From JALZHR01 sp036389695 (GTDB lineage: Bacteria; Acidobacteriota; Blastocatellia; Pyrinomonadales; Pyrinomonadaceae): a stretch of DNA of 37,938 nucleotides. The notes beneath the pieces were generated by a model. It did no database searches, was not told where the DNA came from, and was given only the letters and a program-made list of their open reading frames with translations. The stretch is from assembly GCA_036389695.1 (NCBI GenBank), contig DASVWG010000141.1, positions 1 through 37,938 on the forward strand, in the 5' to 3' direction. Position 1 is the stretch's first letter; each line of letters opens with the position of its first letter. Positions 23,737 to 32,484 of this stretch are shown here, in pieces. Position numbers and translations under genes: made by a program.

Positions 23737-24540
23737 TTATAATCCGCGCCTGCCGTTTTTCAATCTTCGAAGCGCGCCGACCACGGGTCTGACAAACGGA
23801 AAATATACTTTCCAGTAAAGACCGGACGAAAAACGCGGCGATTGATAAGCGATATAAGATTTTAAACCCAGATAATTTCTAATCAGGCGCGGAAAATCCT
23901 TTTTAAAATCGCCGTCGCCGTCGGTCGAGCTTAAACCGCCGCCTTCAAAATCAACGATAACACATTGCAGATATTGTTTGCGGACGCGCCGGTCGCCGAA
24001 GCATTTTAAGTTCAAAGCCCAATCGGAAAAAATGCTGTAGCGTAAATCGTATTTCCCGAGCAGCTTAAATATGTCCCGGTGATAGAAGACGGCTTGATGA
24101 CAAATGTTTTGGGTTTGAAGCCGCGCCGCGTCATATTCGCCGCCGTAATAAATTCCTTCTCTGACCACGTAAGCATCGCCGTAGAAAAAAGTCGGAGCAT
24201 CGAAAGGCAAAAATCGGCTGACGTTGTCCAGAACACTTTCGCGCAGCCGGTCGCCCGCGCCGATGAAATATAAATATTCGCCCGCCGCCGAGGTTATTCC
24301 TTTGTTAAAAGCGTCATAAACGCCGCCGTCTTTTTCGGAAATCAGCTTGAGGTCGCTTTGATACTTTTTTATGTAATCGAGCGTATCGTCGGTCGAAGCG
24401 CCGTCGACGACAATCAATTCAAATAAATCTTTATTCTGGCAAAGGATGGATTTAATCGTCGATTCGACCTTCCGCCCGCAATTATAAGTCGCCAGAACGA
24501 TGGAAAAGATTTTTCGATTGTTTGATTTCGCCGCCGCCAT
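23737..24540 (-). CDS. Family 2 glycosyltransferase (WcaE-like)
   Basis: 267 residues. FSIVLATYNCGRKVESTIKSIL, LIVVDGASTDDTLDYIKKY, SEKDGGVYDAFNKGITSAAGEYLYFIGAGDRL is the characteristic GT-A opening of WcaE/PglI-like GT2 enzymes, with 'GAGD' standing for the DxD. QAVFYHRDIFKLLGKYDLRYSIFSDWALNLKCF gives the acceptor-side D/W motif. It is cytosolic or membrane-associated and adds one sugar to the lipid-linked repeat. It follows the aminotransferase gene by 58 nt and precedes the GNAT gene by 12 nt. No ribosome site is evident before the ATG. Confidence 0.93.
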   Translation of the reverse strand: MAAAKSNNRKIFSIVLATYNCGRKVESTIKSILCQNKDLFELIVVDGASTDDTLDYIKKYQSDLKLISEKDGGVYDAFNKGITSAAGEYLYFIGAGDRLRESVLDNVSRFLPFDAPTFFYGDAYVVREGIYYGGEYDAARLQTQNICHQAVFYHRDIFKLLGKYDLRYSIFSDWALNLKCFGDRRVRKQYLQCVIVDFEGGGLSSTDGDGDFKKDFPRLIRNYLGLKSYIAYQSPRFSSGLYWKVYFPFVRPVVGALRRLKNGRRGL

Positions 24541-24598
24541 AAAGCGATGAATTATTAAATATAAGCCGTCTCAAAAATAGTTTTGCTTAATCGCTCAG

Positions 24599-25714
24599 TT
24601 AAGCTTTAATTTTACATTTCCGCAGGCAATCGCAAATATAATCTATATCTTCACTCTTTAAGCCCGCCCACGTCGGCAGGCTGATTCCGTTTCGCGACAG
24701 GCGTTCGGCGATGGGAAATTCTTCGCCGCTCGCCGATTCCGCGTAAGGCGGAAACGTGTGCGCCGGATAAAAAACAGGTCGCGTCTCGATGCCTTGCTCG
24801 CCCAAAATCTTCATCACTTCATCACGCGCCGCCCAAACGTTTGGTTCGAGAATGACGTTGAACATCCAGTAAACGTGACGCGCCCAGAGCATCTCGTTCT
24901 GCCACGTCAAGCCTTCGATGCCCTGCAAATTTTTCCGGTAAGACGCGGCAATGCGCGACCGCGCCGCGAGTTGTTCGTCTATCTTTTCAAGCTGTGCGAG
25001 ACCAATCGCGGCGGGCAGATTCATCATCCGGTAGTTGTAGCCGACGATTGGAAACCAGTAACGCCGCGTCGAATCCATTCCCTGCCCGCGCAAAAGTCGC
25101 GCCCGCTCAGCCAGAGCGTCATCGCCGGTGACAAACATTCCGCCTTCGCCGGTGGTGATGATTTTATTGGCGTAAAAGCTGAACGCGGCGGCATCGCCGA
25201 TTGAGCCTACGGTTTGTCCTTTGTAAATCGCGCCGTGAGCTTCCGCCGCGTCTTCAAGCAAAAACAGATTATGCCGCCGTGCGATTTCCTTTAGCTCGCT
25301 CATCTTCGCCGGATGACCGTAGAGATGAACGGCGATGATGCCTTTCGTGCGCGGCGTGATTTTAGCTTCGACCTGCCGCGGGTCGAGATTCCACGTTTCC
25401 GGCTCGGAATCGACGAAAACCGGACTCGCGCCGCAATAAGTAACGGCATTGGCGGTCGCGACAAAAGTTAAGGTCGGAACGATTACTTCGTCGCCCTGAC
25501 GGACGCCGAGAGCGACCAGCGCCAGATGCAGGGCGATTGTCCCGTTACAGCAGGCGACGGCGTGAGCGGCGCCGCAGAATTCGGCAAAACCGGCTTCGAA
25601 TAATTCGATGTATTTGCCCGCCGACGAAATCCAGCCGGATTCCATACAGTCGTCGACATATTTTTTTTCATTACCGTTCAAAGCAGGTGCGGCAACGGGG
25701 ATTTTATACGGCAT
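24599..25714 (-). CDS. per: DegT/DnrJ/EryC1 aminotransferase, probable GDP-perosamine synthase
   Basis: 371 residues, fold-type I PLP enzyme. IPVAAPALNGNEKKYVDDCMESGWISSAGKYIELFE is strikingly like the opening of GDP-perosamine synthases (RfbE/Per). The PLP lysine is Lys184 in SFYANKIITTGEGGM; Asp155 (LLEDAAEAHGA) supports the pyridine ring. The end (TRPVFYPAHTFPPY, GISLPTWAGLKSEDIDYICDCL) also matches that group. It would transaminate GDP-4-keto-6-deoxymannose, the Gmd product made elsewhere in this locus, to GDP-perosamine. It is the first gene of the minus-strand locus; the 167 nt upstream hold no clear promoter I can point to. An alternative is another 4-keto sugar aminotransferase. Confidence 0.87.
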   Translation of the reverse strand: MPYKIPVAAPALNGNEKKYVDDCMESGWISSAGKYIELFEAGFAEFCGAAHAVACCNGTIALHLALVALGVRQGDEVIVPTLTFVATANAVTYCGASPVFVDSEPETWNLDPRQVEAKITPRTKGIIAVHLYGHPAKMSELKEIARRHNLFLLEDAAEAHGAIYKGQTVGSIGDAAAFSFYANKIITTGEGGMFVTGDDALAERARLLRGQGMDSTRRYWFPIVGYNYRMMNLPAAIGLAQLEKIDEQLAARSRIAASYRKNLQGIEGLTWQNEMLWARHVYWMFNVILEPNVWAARDEVMKILGEQGIETRPVFYPAHTFPPYAESASGEEFPIAERLSRNGISLPTWAGLKSEDIDYICDCLRKCKIKA

Positions 25715-25881
25715 TTTTGCTGTTGGACTCGAACGACGGAATTTGATTTAACCTTTCGACTCTGGATTTCGAAACGATTCGTTATTCAGCTTAAAGTCAT
25801 TTTATCCGAAAAACCGCCGCCGCGCGAGACGAGCCGGAAGCTCAATCGAAACTAAATTTTTGAGAGACAGTTCTTTAAAAT

Positions 25882-26601
25882 CTATCCGACCAGATTAGCC
25901 GCAAAGCCTTTTTCGTAAACAATCCAGAGACCGAATCCGATGCTGAACAAACCCGCCAGACAGCGCAATAAAACGTTCACGCGATTAAACCGCAGCGCCG
26001 TGATTTGAAGCGGCAGACTGACCAGAAAGCTCATTAAAATCATTCCGGCGATTGAACCGGCGCCGAAGATAATAATATAAAGCAAGCCGACCGGGCGCGA
26101 GTGGATAGTCGGCAGCAAAAGCAGCATTAATCCCGCGCTGCCCGCCAGCCCGTGAACCAATCCGATAACCAGCGGGCGCGGGCTGAGCGAAAGCCCGTGA
26201 TGCGCGTGCGGCGCGTCCGCGTGTATATCGCCGTCGTGCAGGTGCGGGTGAACGTGAGCCTGACTGCCGTGCTCGTGAGCGTGAAAATGAAGCGTTCCGC
26301 CGCCGACGATTTTCCGCATCACGTTTAATCCCAGAAAAATGAGCATTCCGCCGACGCACATTTCCAGCACGCTTTCGGTTCGCTCGCTGATGCGAAAATC
26401 GAGCAGCAAGACGAAAACGCCGACGACCAGTAAAGAAATCGTGTGACCGATGCCCCAGACGCCGCCGACCAGCGCGGAGCTTAAAAGACTTTTTCTTTCC
26501 GTGACGATGGTCGTCACCGCCGCCAGATGGTCGGCTTCCACGGCGTGTTTCAGCCCGAGCAGAAAACCGAAAAATAAAATTGTGACGGTCGATATTTCCA
26601 T
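25882..26601 (-). CDS. NicO/UreH-like nickel/cobalt transporter
   Basis: 239 residues with about six membrane segments. The first helix carries FFGFLLGLKHAVEADHLAAVTT, the HAxEADH metal-binding motif of NiCoT/UreH-type proteins. A His-rich cytoplasmic or periplasmic loop at about residues 104-136 has some 13 His (HFHAHEHGSQAHVHPH, HADAPHAHH). The second half has PLVIGLVHGLAGSAGLMLLLLP, a second HxxAGS motif. It moves Ni2+ or Co2+ across the inner membrane; direction cannot be read. It starts 15 nt after the larger transporter with AAGGGAAG as ribosome site, and is the last gene of the six-gene unit. Confidence 0.9.
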   Translation of the reverse strand: MEISTVTILFFGFLLGLKHAVEADHLAAVTTIVTERKSLLSSALVGGVWGIGHTISLLVVGVFVLLLDFRISERTESVLEMCVGGMLIFLGLNVMRKIVGGGTLHFHAHEHGSQAHVHPHLHDGDIHADAPHAHHGLSLSPRPLVIGLVHGLAGSAGLMLLLLPTIHSRPVGLLYIIIFGAGSIAGMILMSFLVSLPLQITALRFNRVNVLLRCLAGLFSIGFGLWIVYEKGFAANLVG

Positions 26602-26616
26602 TATTAAACTTCCCTT

Positions 26617-28143
26617 TTAGGTAAATGAGTTATAACAAATTACCGCCCCGACGCAGGTAATGACAAACGCGCTGAACACGGGCAAAGCTTTGACAATCGG
26701 ATTGCCGCCAATCGAAGGACGGTCTAAAAGCTTTCCGAGATACAGAAAAGCCAAGCCGACGCACATCAAGGTCGCCGCCAGACCGACGCTGAAAGCCAGC
26801 GTCAGCAGAAGCCCGTAGCCGATGCGGTTCAGATTAATCGCCGCCAGCATCAAGACCAGCGCGGACGGGCAAGGCAGCAGTCCGCCCGAGATGCCGAGCG
26901 CGAGCAGGCTGCGCCACGTCACCCGTTCGGGCGGCAGATGCGAATGCGTATGCCCGTCGTGCGTGTGAAGGAAATCATCGTGACGCGCGTGTTCGTGATG
27001 CTGATGAGGCGCGTGAGCGTGTTCGTGATTGTCGCCGTGTTCATGCGAATGAAAGTCGTGCGCGTGATGATGATTTGTTTTATAACCGAGCGCGGCAATT
27101 AATCTTTCTTTAAAAAGAGTCAGACCGATAAACAGCACCAGCAAACCGGAGACGAAGCTCAAAAAAGGCATAATGCGCTCCGGCAGAATAAATTGAGCGG
27201 CAAAAAGCGTGATGAGTCCTAAAGCGAAAACTCCGAGCGTATGCGTGACGGTCACGGTCAAACCCAGAAAAGCGGCGTGTTTCAAAGTTCCCTTCGAGCC
27301 GACCAGATACGCGCCGACGACCGTTTTTCCGTGTCCGGGCGACAAAGCGTGCATCGCGCCGAGTCCGAAAGCGACGAGCAAGCCGATGACGACGATTGCC
27401 GGCGTAATCTCACGCGCGGAAATCAACTCTGCCAGCCTGTCCTTCTGAACGGGCGCGCTCGCGCTCCCGTTGCGATTTTGCAGCGCTCCGGCATTGGCGG
27501 GAATGGCTGAAGCGGTGAAGGAAAATTCGGCTTCTCTTTCGTTTAAAGGCGCGGCAAGCATATCGTCGGGATATGTTTTCAGCTCGTCGGTGACGGCGCT
27601 GCCGAACGCGCTGCTGTCGAAAACATTGATTCCGGCGGCGCGATTGACGACAATTTCATTCCAGCCGACGCGCTCTTTGTAATTGGCATTTTCAAATCGC
27701 AGCCGGTGAATCGCGTCCGCCGCTTTTGCGGAAATTTCCGCCGTGAAATCCCATTCGATTCTGAGCGTCGGCAAATTTCCCGCGCCCGGCGGCTGAGAAA
27801 TATTCTTCGCGGCGGTTTGAATTTGAATTGGCTGATTATCGACGAAAAGCTTCAGATTGGCGATGTATTCCGGCGTCAGCTTCTCCAGATACGCGCTCAT
27901 CTCTTCGCCGGAAAGCGTCTTGTTTTTGTCCGCGTCGATTCGCTGCGACTCCTGAAACGCGGGAATTTCCGCCATATCCAGAACGCAGCGCAGGCGAATC
28001 CGATGCGCTTCGACTTCAATCAGCGAGTAATTGTTGACGGTAAAATTCCCCAACGGGTGCGCCTCTACTGAAACGGCAAAAGCGAAGAGGAAAGCAAAAA
28101 TTAAAATTATTTTATTCCGCATATTCGGCTTACACGACGACAT
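26617..28143 (-). CDS. RcnA/NicO-type metal transporter with N-terminal periplasmic domain
   Basis: 508 residues. A signal peptide precedes AHPLGNFTVNNYS, then a periplasmic domain to about residue 240 that contains an EF-hand-like loop, DADKNKTLSGEE (D70-E81). The transporter part has HALSPGHGKTVVGAYLVG, the RcnA/NicO metal motif, then a very His-rich loop of about 45 residues (HHHAHDFHSHEHGDNHEHAH and onward), then GISGGLLPCPSALVLMLAAI. It probably exports or imports Ni/Co; the domain order is that of long NicO proteins of Bacteroidota and Acidobacteriota. The start may be 28143 or the ATG at 28122; the latter gives a tidier signal peptide. There are 16 nt to the upstream gene's stop. Confidence 0.9.
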   Translation of the reverse strand: MSSCKPNMRNKIILIFAFLFAFAVSVEAHPLGNFTVNNYSLIEVEAHRIRLRCVLDMAEIPAFQESQRIDADKNKTLSGEEMSAYLEKLTPEYIANLKLFVDNQPIQIQTAAKNISQPPGAGNLPTLRIEWDFTAEISAKAADAIHRLRFENANYKERVGWNEIVVNRAAGINVFDSSAFGSAVTDELKTYPDDMLAAPLNEREAEFSFTASAIPANAGALQNRNGSASAPVQKDRLAELISAREITPAIVVIGLLVAFGLGAMHALSPGHGKTVVGAYLVGSKGTLKHAAFLGLTVTVTHTLGVFALGLITLFAAQFILPERIMPFLSFVSGLLVLFIGLTLFKERLIAALGYKTNHHHAHDFHSHEHGDNHEHAHAPHQHHEHARHDDFLHTHDGHTHSHLPPERVTWRSLLALGISGGLLPCPSALVLMLAAINLNRIGYGLLLTLAFSVGLAATLMCVGLAFLYLGKLLDRPSIGGNPIVKALPVFSAFVITCVGAVICYNSFT

Positions 28144-28159
28144 AAAAATTCAAGTTTCA

Positions 28160-28771
28160 TTACGGTTTCGGCAGCGGGCTGATGTGGCGCGACGCTGCCC
28201 GCCACTGCTTGCCGCGCCTGACCCAGACGTCCGTCACGATAAAATCGCCGTCGGCGGGCGAGCCGTTTATCGTCGCCTGCCGTTTGTAATTAAACGTCAC
28301 TATCGCCGTCGACGGATACACGCGCACCATCGGTTTTTCCAGACTGTAGGATTTCAGCTCCGGATTTTTGAGCGCCCATTCGATGTAGCGGATTTTATCG
28401 GTCTGCGCGGCGTTTCCGGCGGGATTCATTCCGGCGAGAATAAAATCGTCGGCAAAAAAACGCCGGAGCGTCGACGAATCGCGCAGCTTGAGCGCTTCCA
28501 GCAACCGGCGTTCGAGGTCGAGAATTCTTTTTTCCGTCTGCGCCGGTGTTTCTTCGCCTTCGACATTATCTTTCGATTCTTTCATGGCGACCGTCGGCGG
28601 CATACTCGCGGATTGGTCGCCTTCGGAAACCGACTGACGCCAGGCGTCAATCGTCGTTTTTTCGGTTTCCTTTTTTTCCGCGTCCTGCGCGCGAGCGCCG
28701 ATACTCAATAATGCGATTAACAAAAGCGCAGGTCTGGCGGCTAAAATTATTTTTAAAGTTATTTTTTTCAA
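28160..28771 (-). CDS. Secreted NTF2-like (DUF4440/SnoaL-type) protein
   Basis: 203 residues starting at TTG (28771) with AAGGAG 9 nt upstream, so the rare start is well supported. Signal peptide LLLIALLSIGARAQ; then a polar linker of about 50 residues; then an NTF2-like domain: KRILDLERRLLEALKLRDSSTLRRFFADDFILAG...RYIEWALKNPELKSYSLEKPMVRVYPSTAIVTFNYKRQATING...FIVTDVWVRRGKQWRAASRHIS. Such domains bind small ligands or serve as structural partners; catalysis is not implied. It lies in the DUF4331/nickel unit between the BON lipoprotein and the long NicO transporter. Confidence 0.85.
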   Translation of the reverse strand: MKKITLKIILAARPALLLIALLSIGARAQDAEKKETEKTTIDAWRQSVSEGDQSASMPPTVAMKESKDNVEGEETPAQTEKRILDLERRLLEALKLRDSSTLRRFFADDFILAGMNPAGNAAQTDKIRYIEWALKNPELKSYSLEKPMVRVYPSTAIVTFNYKRQATINGSPADGDFIVTDVWVRRGKQWRAASRHISPLPKP

Positions 28772-28811
28772 CGGTTTTTACTCCTTGTTTTCCCGTCCCT
28801 TTTATAATTAA

Positions 28812-29288
28812 TCACGATGCGGCGCGTAAATTATTTTTGACGCTTTTGATTCCTTTCACGCCCTGGACGAGCTGCGCCGCTTTCGTCTTTTGAGCTTCGC
28901 TCGAAACGCTGCCCGACAAAATCGCGTTTCCCTCTTTAATTTCGATGATGACCGCGTTTAAAAGCTCTTTGTCCGAGCTTAAAGCGCCGCGCGCCTGCGT
29001 GAACAGCGACAAATCGTCGCCGCCCGTGCCAATCTGCGGCGTCGGCTGTTTGACGGCGGGCGAAGGCTTTTTATCCTTCGGCAGCGAAGCGTTATTGCCA
29101 ATTGACGCTTGTGTATTTGCCGGACTGGTTGGAGAGACATTGTTGTTATTTAAAGCCGTCGGCGGCTTGCTGACGAAATCGTTTTTCGCCGTCCCGGACG
29201 CGGATTGTCCGGCGCAGCCCGACAAAACAATTGCCGTCAAAATCAAGGTGAACGCAGAGCCTGCGGCGATTTTTTTTCTAAACATCAT
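28812..29288 (-). CDS. BON-domain lipoprotein
   Basis: 158 residues. Lipobox LSGC (IVLSGCAGQ, Cys at about residue 25) predicts lipid anchoring. A low-complexity linker rich in Asn/Pro/Ser/Thr follows (about 30-90). The C-terminal BON domain is DLSLFTQARGALSSDKELLNAVIIEIKEGNAILSGSVSSEAQKTKAAQLVQGVKGIKSVKNNL. BON domains bind phospholipid or other envelope components and stabilise the membrane under stress. There are 40-nt gaps to both neighbours in the same unit. ATG at 29288 or 29285 are equally possible. Confidence 0.9.
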   Translation of the reverse strand: MMFRKKIAAGSAFTLILTAIVLSGCAGQSASGTAKNDFVSKPPTALNNNNVSPTSPANTQASIGNNASLPKDKKPSPAVKQPTPQIGTGGDDLSLFTQARGALSSDKELLNAVIIEIKEGNAILSGSVSSEAQKTKAAQLVQGVKGIKSVKNNLRAAS

Positions 29289-29328
29289 ATTTATTCCCGA
29301 TAGGTAAATTTTCTTTTAAAGCGCGTCG

Positions 29329-30648
29329 TCAAAACGCGTGCTCGCCCTTGAGGGCGCTCAATTTTCCTCTGGCGACGTCCGCCTGAAGAATGTCGAAAGA
29401 CGGGCTTACGGCTAAAGCCTGTTTCAGATAATCCGCGCCCTTCCGCTTTTCGCCCGTCGATAACGCAATCATGCCCGCGTGATAGAGCAATCGGGCGTCG
29501 CGCGTGTTCAGACGCAAAGCTTCGTCAATCGCAATTTTTGCCTCGGCGAATCTGCCTTTTTTGTAGAGACACCACGCCAGCGCGTCGGAAGTATAAATAT
29601 CATTGCGCCCGGCTTTCTCGCGCTCGGCGGCGGCTAATGCTTCATCCAAACGGATGTCGTGGTCTGCCCAAAATAAAGCCAGTTGGCGGGAGTAAGTTCC
29701 GCCGGCGGCTCCCATTTTTTCGATAAATTCGACCTGCTCGTATTGCTGTTTCGCTTCATCCGCGCGACCGAGCTTCGCATATAAATCTCCGAGCGCGGCG
29801 ATATAATCGGGCAGCGGGACGCGCCCGATGGCGCGTTGATAAAATGTTATCGCCGCGTCGCTGTCGCCTGCGGCGTAGCGGGCGCGCGCTTTGGCGGCAA
29901 GCGCCGGATGATAATCGGGAAACAGATACAGGGCGTGGTCGTATTCGCGTTCCGCTTCGCCCGGTTTGCCGTCATTCATCAATTCATCGCCGAGATGAAC
30001 GCGACACCACGCGATGCCTTCGGGATTTTCGGGGCTGGCGGATTCGATAGCCATTTTCATCGCTTCAATCGCGCCCTGACGGTCGCCGTGCAGCGCGCGC
30101 AGATATGAAATTCTGGAATAAGAAGCCGTGTTCGGTTTCAAATCGACCATCATCTGCGCCGCATCGACGGCGGCTTGATAATCGCCCAATTCGACCAGCG
30201 CGTCCACCATCGCGCCGTAAACTTCGGTGTCTCGCGGGTTGATTGCCCGCGCCCGCCGCGCGACTTCCAGCGCCTCTGCAAAACGATGATAATTAAGCAG
30301 CAGCGCCGCTTGCAGCTTTATTCCTTCGTAATTATCGGGCGCGACGCGGAAAGAATGTTTGAGCGCGGCTTCGGCGCGTTCGTTTAAGCTGAAATCTCCG
30401 GTTTCGCGCGCCTTTTGCATAAACGCGGCGGACAATAAATTGTAGCCTTTCGCGTCGGCGGGCTGCTTTTGAATTGCCGTCTGCGCCGCTTCGATATTCC
30501 GGTCGGCTGCCGTCGCCCGCGCGGTTTTGAAGGGCTGTAAAAGCTCCGCTTCGGGGCGCGGCGCGGATTTGGAAACCGCCATCACGATTAAAGCCACGAC
30601 AGCACCGATGAAGATGCCCGCCAGGATTGTCAGGAAATTTTTACGCAT
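29329..30648 (-). CDS. Membrane-anchored TPR protein
   Basis: 439 residues. An N-terminal membrane anchor (LTILAGIFIGAVVALIVMAV) is followed by roughly nine or ten tetratricopeptide repeats from about residue 50 to the end, for example FAEALEVARRARAINPRDTEVYGAMVDALVELGDYQAAVDAAQMMVDLKPN and DEALAAAEREKAGRNDIYTSDALAWCLYKKGRFAEAKIAIDEALRLNTRDARLLYHAGMIAL. It probably faces the periplasm and scaffolds partners, presumably the DUF4331 protein encoded just upstream. No ribosome site is visible before the ATG. I recall DUF4331, TPR and HupE/NicO-type genes occurring together in other bacteria, but cannot verify frequency here. Confidence 0.9.
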   Translation of the reverse strand: MRKNFLTILAGIFIGAVVALIVMAVSKSAPRPEAELLQPFKTARATAADRNIEAAQTAIQKQPADAKGYNLLSAAFMQKARETGDFSLNERAEAALKHSFRVAPDNYEGIKLQAALLLNYHRFAEALEVARRARAINPRDTEVYGAMVDALVELGDYQAAVDAAQMMVDLKPNTASYSRISYLRALHGDRQGAIEAMKMAIESASPENPEGIAWCRVHLGDELMNDGKPGEAEREYDHALYLFPDYHPALAAKARARYAAGDSDAAITFYQRAIGRVPLPDYIAALGDLYAKLGRADEAKQQYEQVEFIEKMGAAGGTYSRQLALFWADHDIRLDEALAAAEREKAGRNDIYTSDALAWCLYKKGRFAEAKIAIDEALRLNTRDARLLYHAGMIALSTGEKRKGADYLKQALAVSPSFDILQADVARGKLSALKGEHAF

Positions 30649-30785
30649 ATGATTTGGAGAAAATTAAAACGAATTCGCGAGCGGCGTTTAAAGCTCGTGC
30701 GCCGCCCGCGAAACGTTTCCGACAGCGATTTATCGAAACACGAAGAAAGCTGAAACAAAAGCGTCAGCTTCTTCGAGTCAGCCCT

Positions 30786-32441
30786 TTACGGTCGCGGCGT
30801 CGCCATAGTCGTGCCCGGCGTCGAAGTATCGGCAGAGCCCGTGCGCCCGTGATACGGATTTTCGTATCCGCTGACCGGCGATGCCAGATACGGGAACGAC
30901 GTGCGGAACAACCGGTCGTTTTCGTTCACGCCGTCGCCCAGTTGGTTGTTCGGCGCCTGATTGCAGTTCGCCGTGCCGCCGGCGCAGGAATTTCCCGGCA
31001 GCAGGATGCCCGCGCCGACGCGAAACGTAATGTCGACCACGTCGTCGCCCGGACGTCTGCCGTTCGGATAACCCGCCAAATCTCCGGCGATGAAGCCGAG
31101 ACGATTTTGCGAGCCGAACGGCGTCGCCGGAACCGCGACGTTAAGACGCATCAAATCGGACGGAACCGCGCCGGGTCCGGCGGACGGGTCGTTCGGGTCA
31201 GCCTGCACGGGCGGGCGCGTCGCTCCGGGAACGCCCGTCAAAAATACTCTGACAAGGTCGTTTCGACCGGAAGTCGGAGCGTCCAGCACGGGCGGATACA
31301 ATAAATTAATCAGCTTCACCGGCTCGACCGGACGCGCCGCGCTGCCGCGCACATAAACGTCACGATTGATGTCGGTTGCGGGCAATTGAGCGTTGTATAA
31401 ATCCTTGTCGTTTTCCGAGACGGTTTCCGAAGTGCCGCGCGGGATAAACAGCTCGTTGACCAGCGGGTTGGCGAGGCGCGAAACCTGTACGCAGCCCGCG
31501 TCCGGCGTCAGACCGTTCGAGCAGTCGCCGGTATTGGTCGCCGTTCCGTTCGTGTTCAAAACGCGCGTTCCCGGGCGGCTCGCCGTCGAGTAAACGCCGA
31601 TAATCGCGTTCGGGTCGCTGGCTCCGTTCGGAAGCTGTCCGCTCGCCGTCAAAAGCTGCGTCGGAACCTGAATCGCAATCGTGTGAACGTTGTAACCGGC
31701 TAAAAAATCCACGCCGTTTGAATTCGGCAGCGGTGCCAGATGCGCGGAGTTAAACGGTCGCAGACCGAGAAGGTCGAAAGCCGCGCCCGTGTCGATGTAA
31801 AAGGGTTCGTCGCGCTGACCGGCAAAAACTTTGATGTCGCCGACGCCGGTCGGAATCGTGCTGATCGAAGCTTCCGCCAGATTGGTTTCGTAATTCGGCG
31901 TCGAGCGCGGTCCGATATTGACCGGCGGCGTCGGCAGATTCGCGCCCAGATTAAACGTCGTAAAAGTCGGAGTATTCGGGTCGCCCTGACGGATGCGAGC
32001 CGTGACGCTCACGAATTGTTTGACGTTCCAGTCCGGGTCGGAGAGGTTGTCAATCGTGTTCGTGTTGTAGAGAAACGTGTCGCCGCTGCCGACGACCGTG
32101 TTAAAGCGAAACTGGAGCGCGAGGTCGAGCCGCGCGTCGCCGTTATTGTCGATTCTGATTTGATAGAGCGCGTTATCGTCAAACTTGTAAAAGTTTGGAC
32201 CGATGGAAGGCTCTTCGAGCGGAATAAAATTGGCTATCAAGGTCACCGTATTCGGTCGGTCGGGGCTGACGAACGCGTAAACGTCCGTGTTGTCCGCCGT
32301 CGGGTCGAGTGTGATTAAAGGAGCTTCGCGGTGACTGGATGCCTGCGCGACCTGCGTTCCGCGATATTCGCTCAATAATAGTGACGAAGCCGTCACGACG
32401 GCAATCGCCATCGTAAAAAGAGTTCGCATTGTTTTTTGCAT
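30786..32441 (-). CDS. Secreted DUF4331-family protein
   Basis: 551 residues. Signal peptide with mature start at the family hallmark SSHREAPLITLDPTADNTDVYAFVSPD, then YQIRIDNNGDARLDLALQFRF, AGQRDEPFYIDTGAAFDLLGLRPFN, and a C-terminal YLASPVSGYENP. DUF4331 proteins are exported, of unknown function, often in operons with TPR proteins and metal transporters. The C-terminus is Pro/Thr-rich. There is a strong ribosome site, GGGAGG, about 9 nt before the ATG. The mRNA leader upstream can form three hairpins and a pseudoknot (32485-32579), so expression is probably controlled at RNA level. It is the first gene of a six-gene minus-strand unit. Confidence 0.92.
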   Translation of the reverse strand: MQKTMRTLFTMAIAVVTASSLLLSEYRGTQVAQASSHREAPLITLDPTADNTDVYAFVSPDRPNTVTLIANFIPLEEPSIGPNFYKFDDNALYQIRIDNNGDARLDLALQFRFNTVVGSGDTFLYNTNTIDNLSDPDWNVKQFVSVTARIRQGDPNTPTFTTFNLGANLPTPPVNIGPRSTPNYETNLAEASISTIPTGVGDIKVFAGQRDEPFYIDTGAAFDLLGLRPFNSAHLAPLPNSNGVDFLAGYNVHTIAIQVPTQLLTASGQLPNGASDPNAIIGVYSTASRPGTRVLNTNGTATNTGDCSNGLTPDAGCVQVSRLANPLVNELFIPRGTSETVSENDKDLYNAQLPATDINRDVYVRGSAARPVEPVKLINLLYPPVLDAPTSGRNDLVRVFLTGVPGATRPPVQADPNDPSAGPGAVPSDLMRLNVAVPATPFGSQNRLGFIAGDLAGYPNGRRPGDDVVDITFRVGAGILLPGNSCAGGTANCNQAPNNQLGDGVNENDRLFRTSFPYLASPVSGYENPYHGRTGSADTSTPGTTMATPRP

Positions 32442-32484
32442 TTACTAATCCTCCCGATGTTCTTTCGTATTTAATTGTTTGCTC

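Noticed and set aside
28031..28711. 226-aa plus-strand ORF
   Set aside because: Arg/Phe-rich shadow of the NTF2-like gene on the minus strand.
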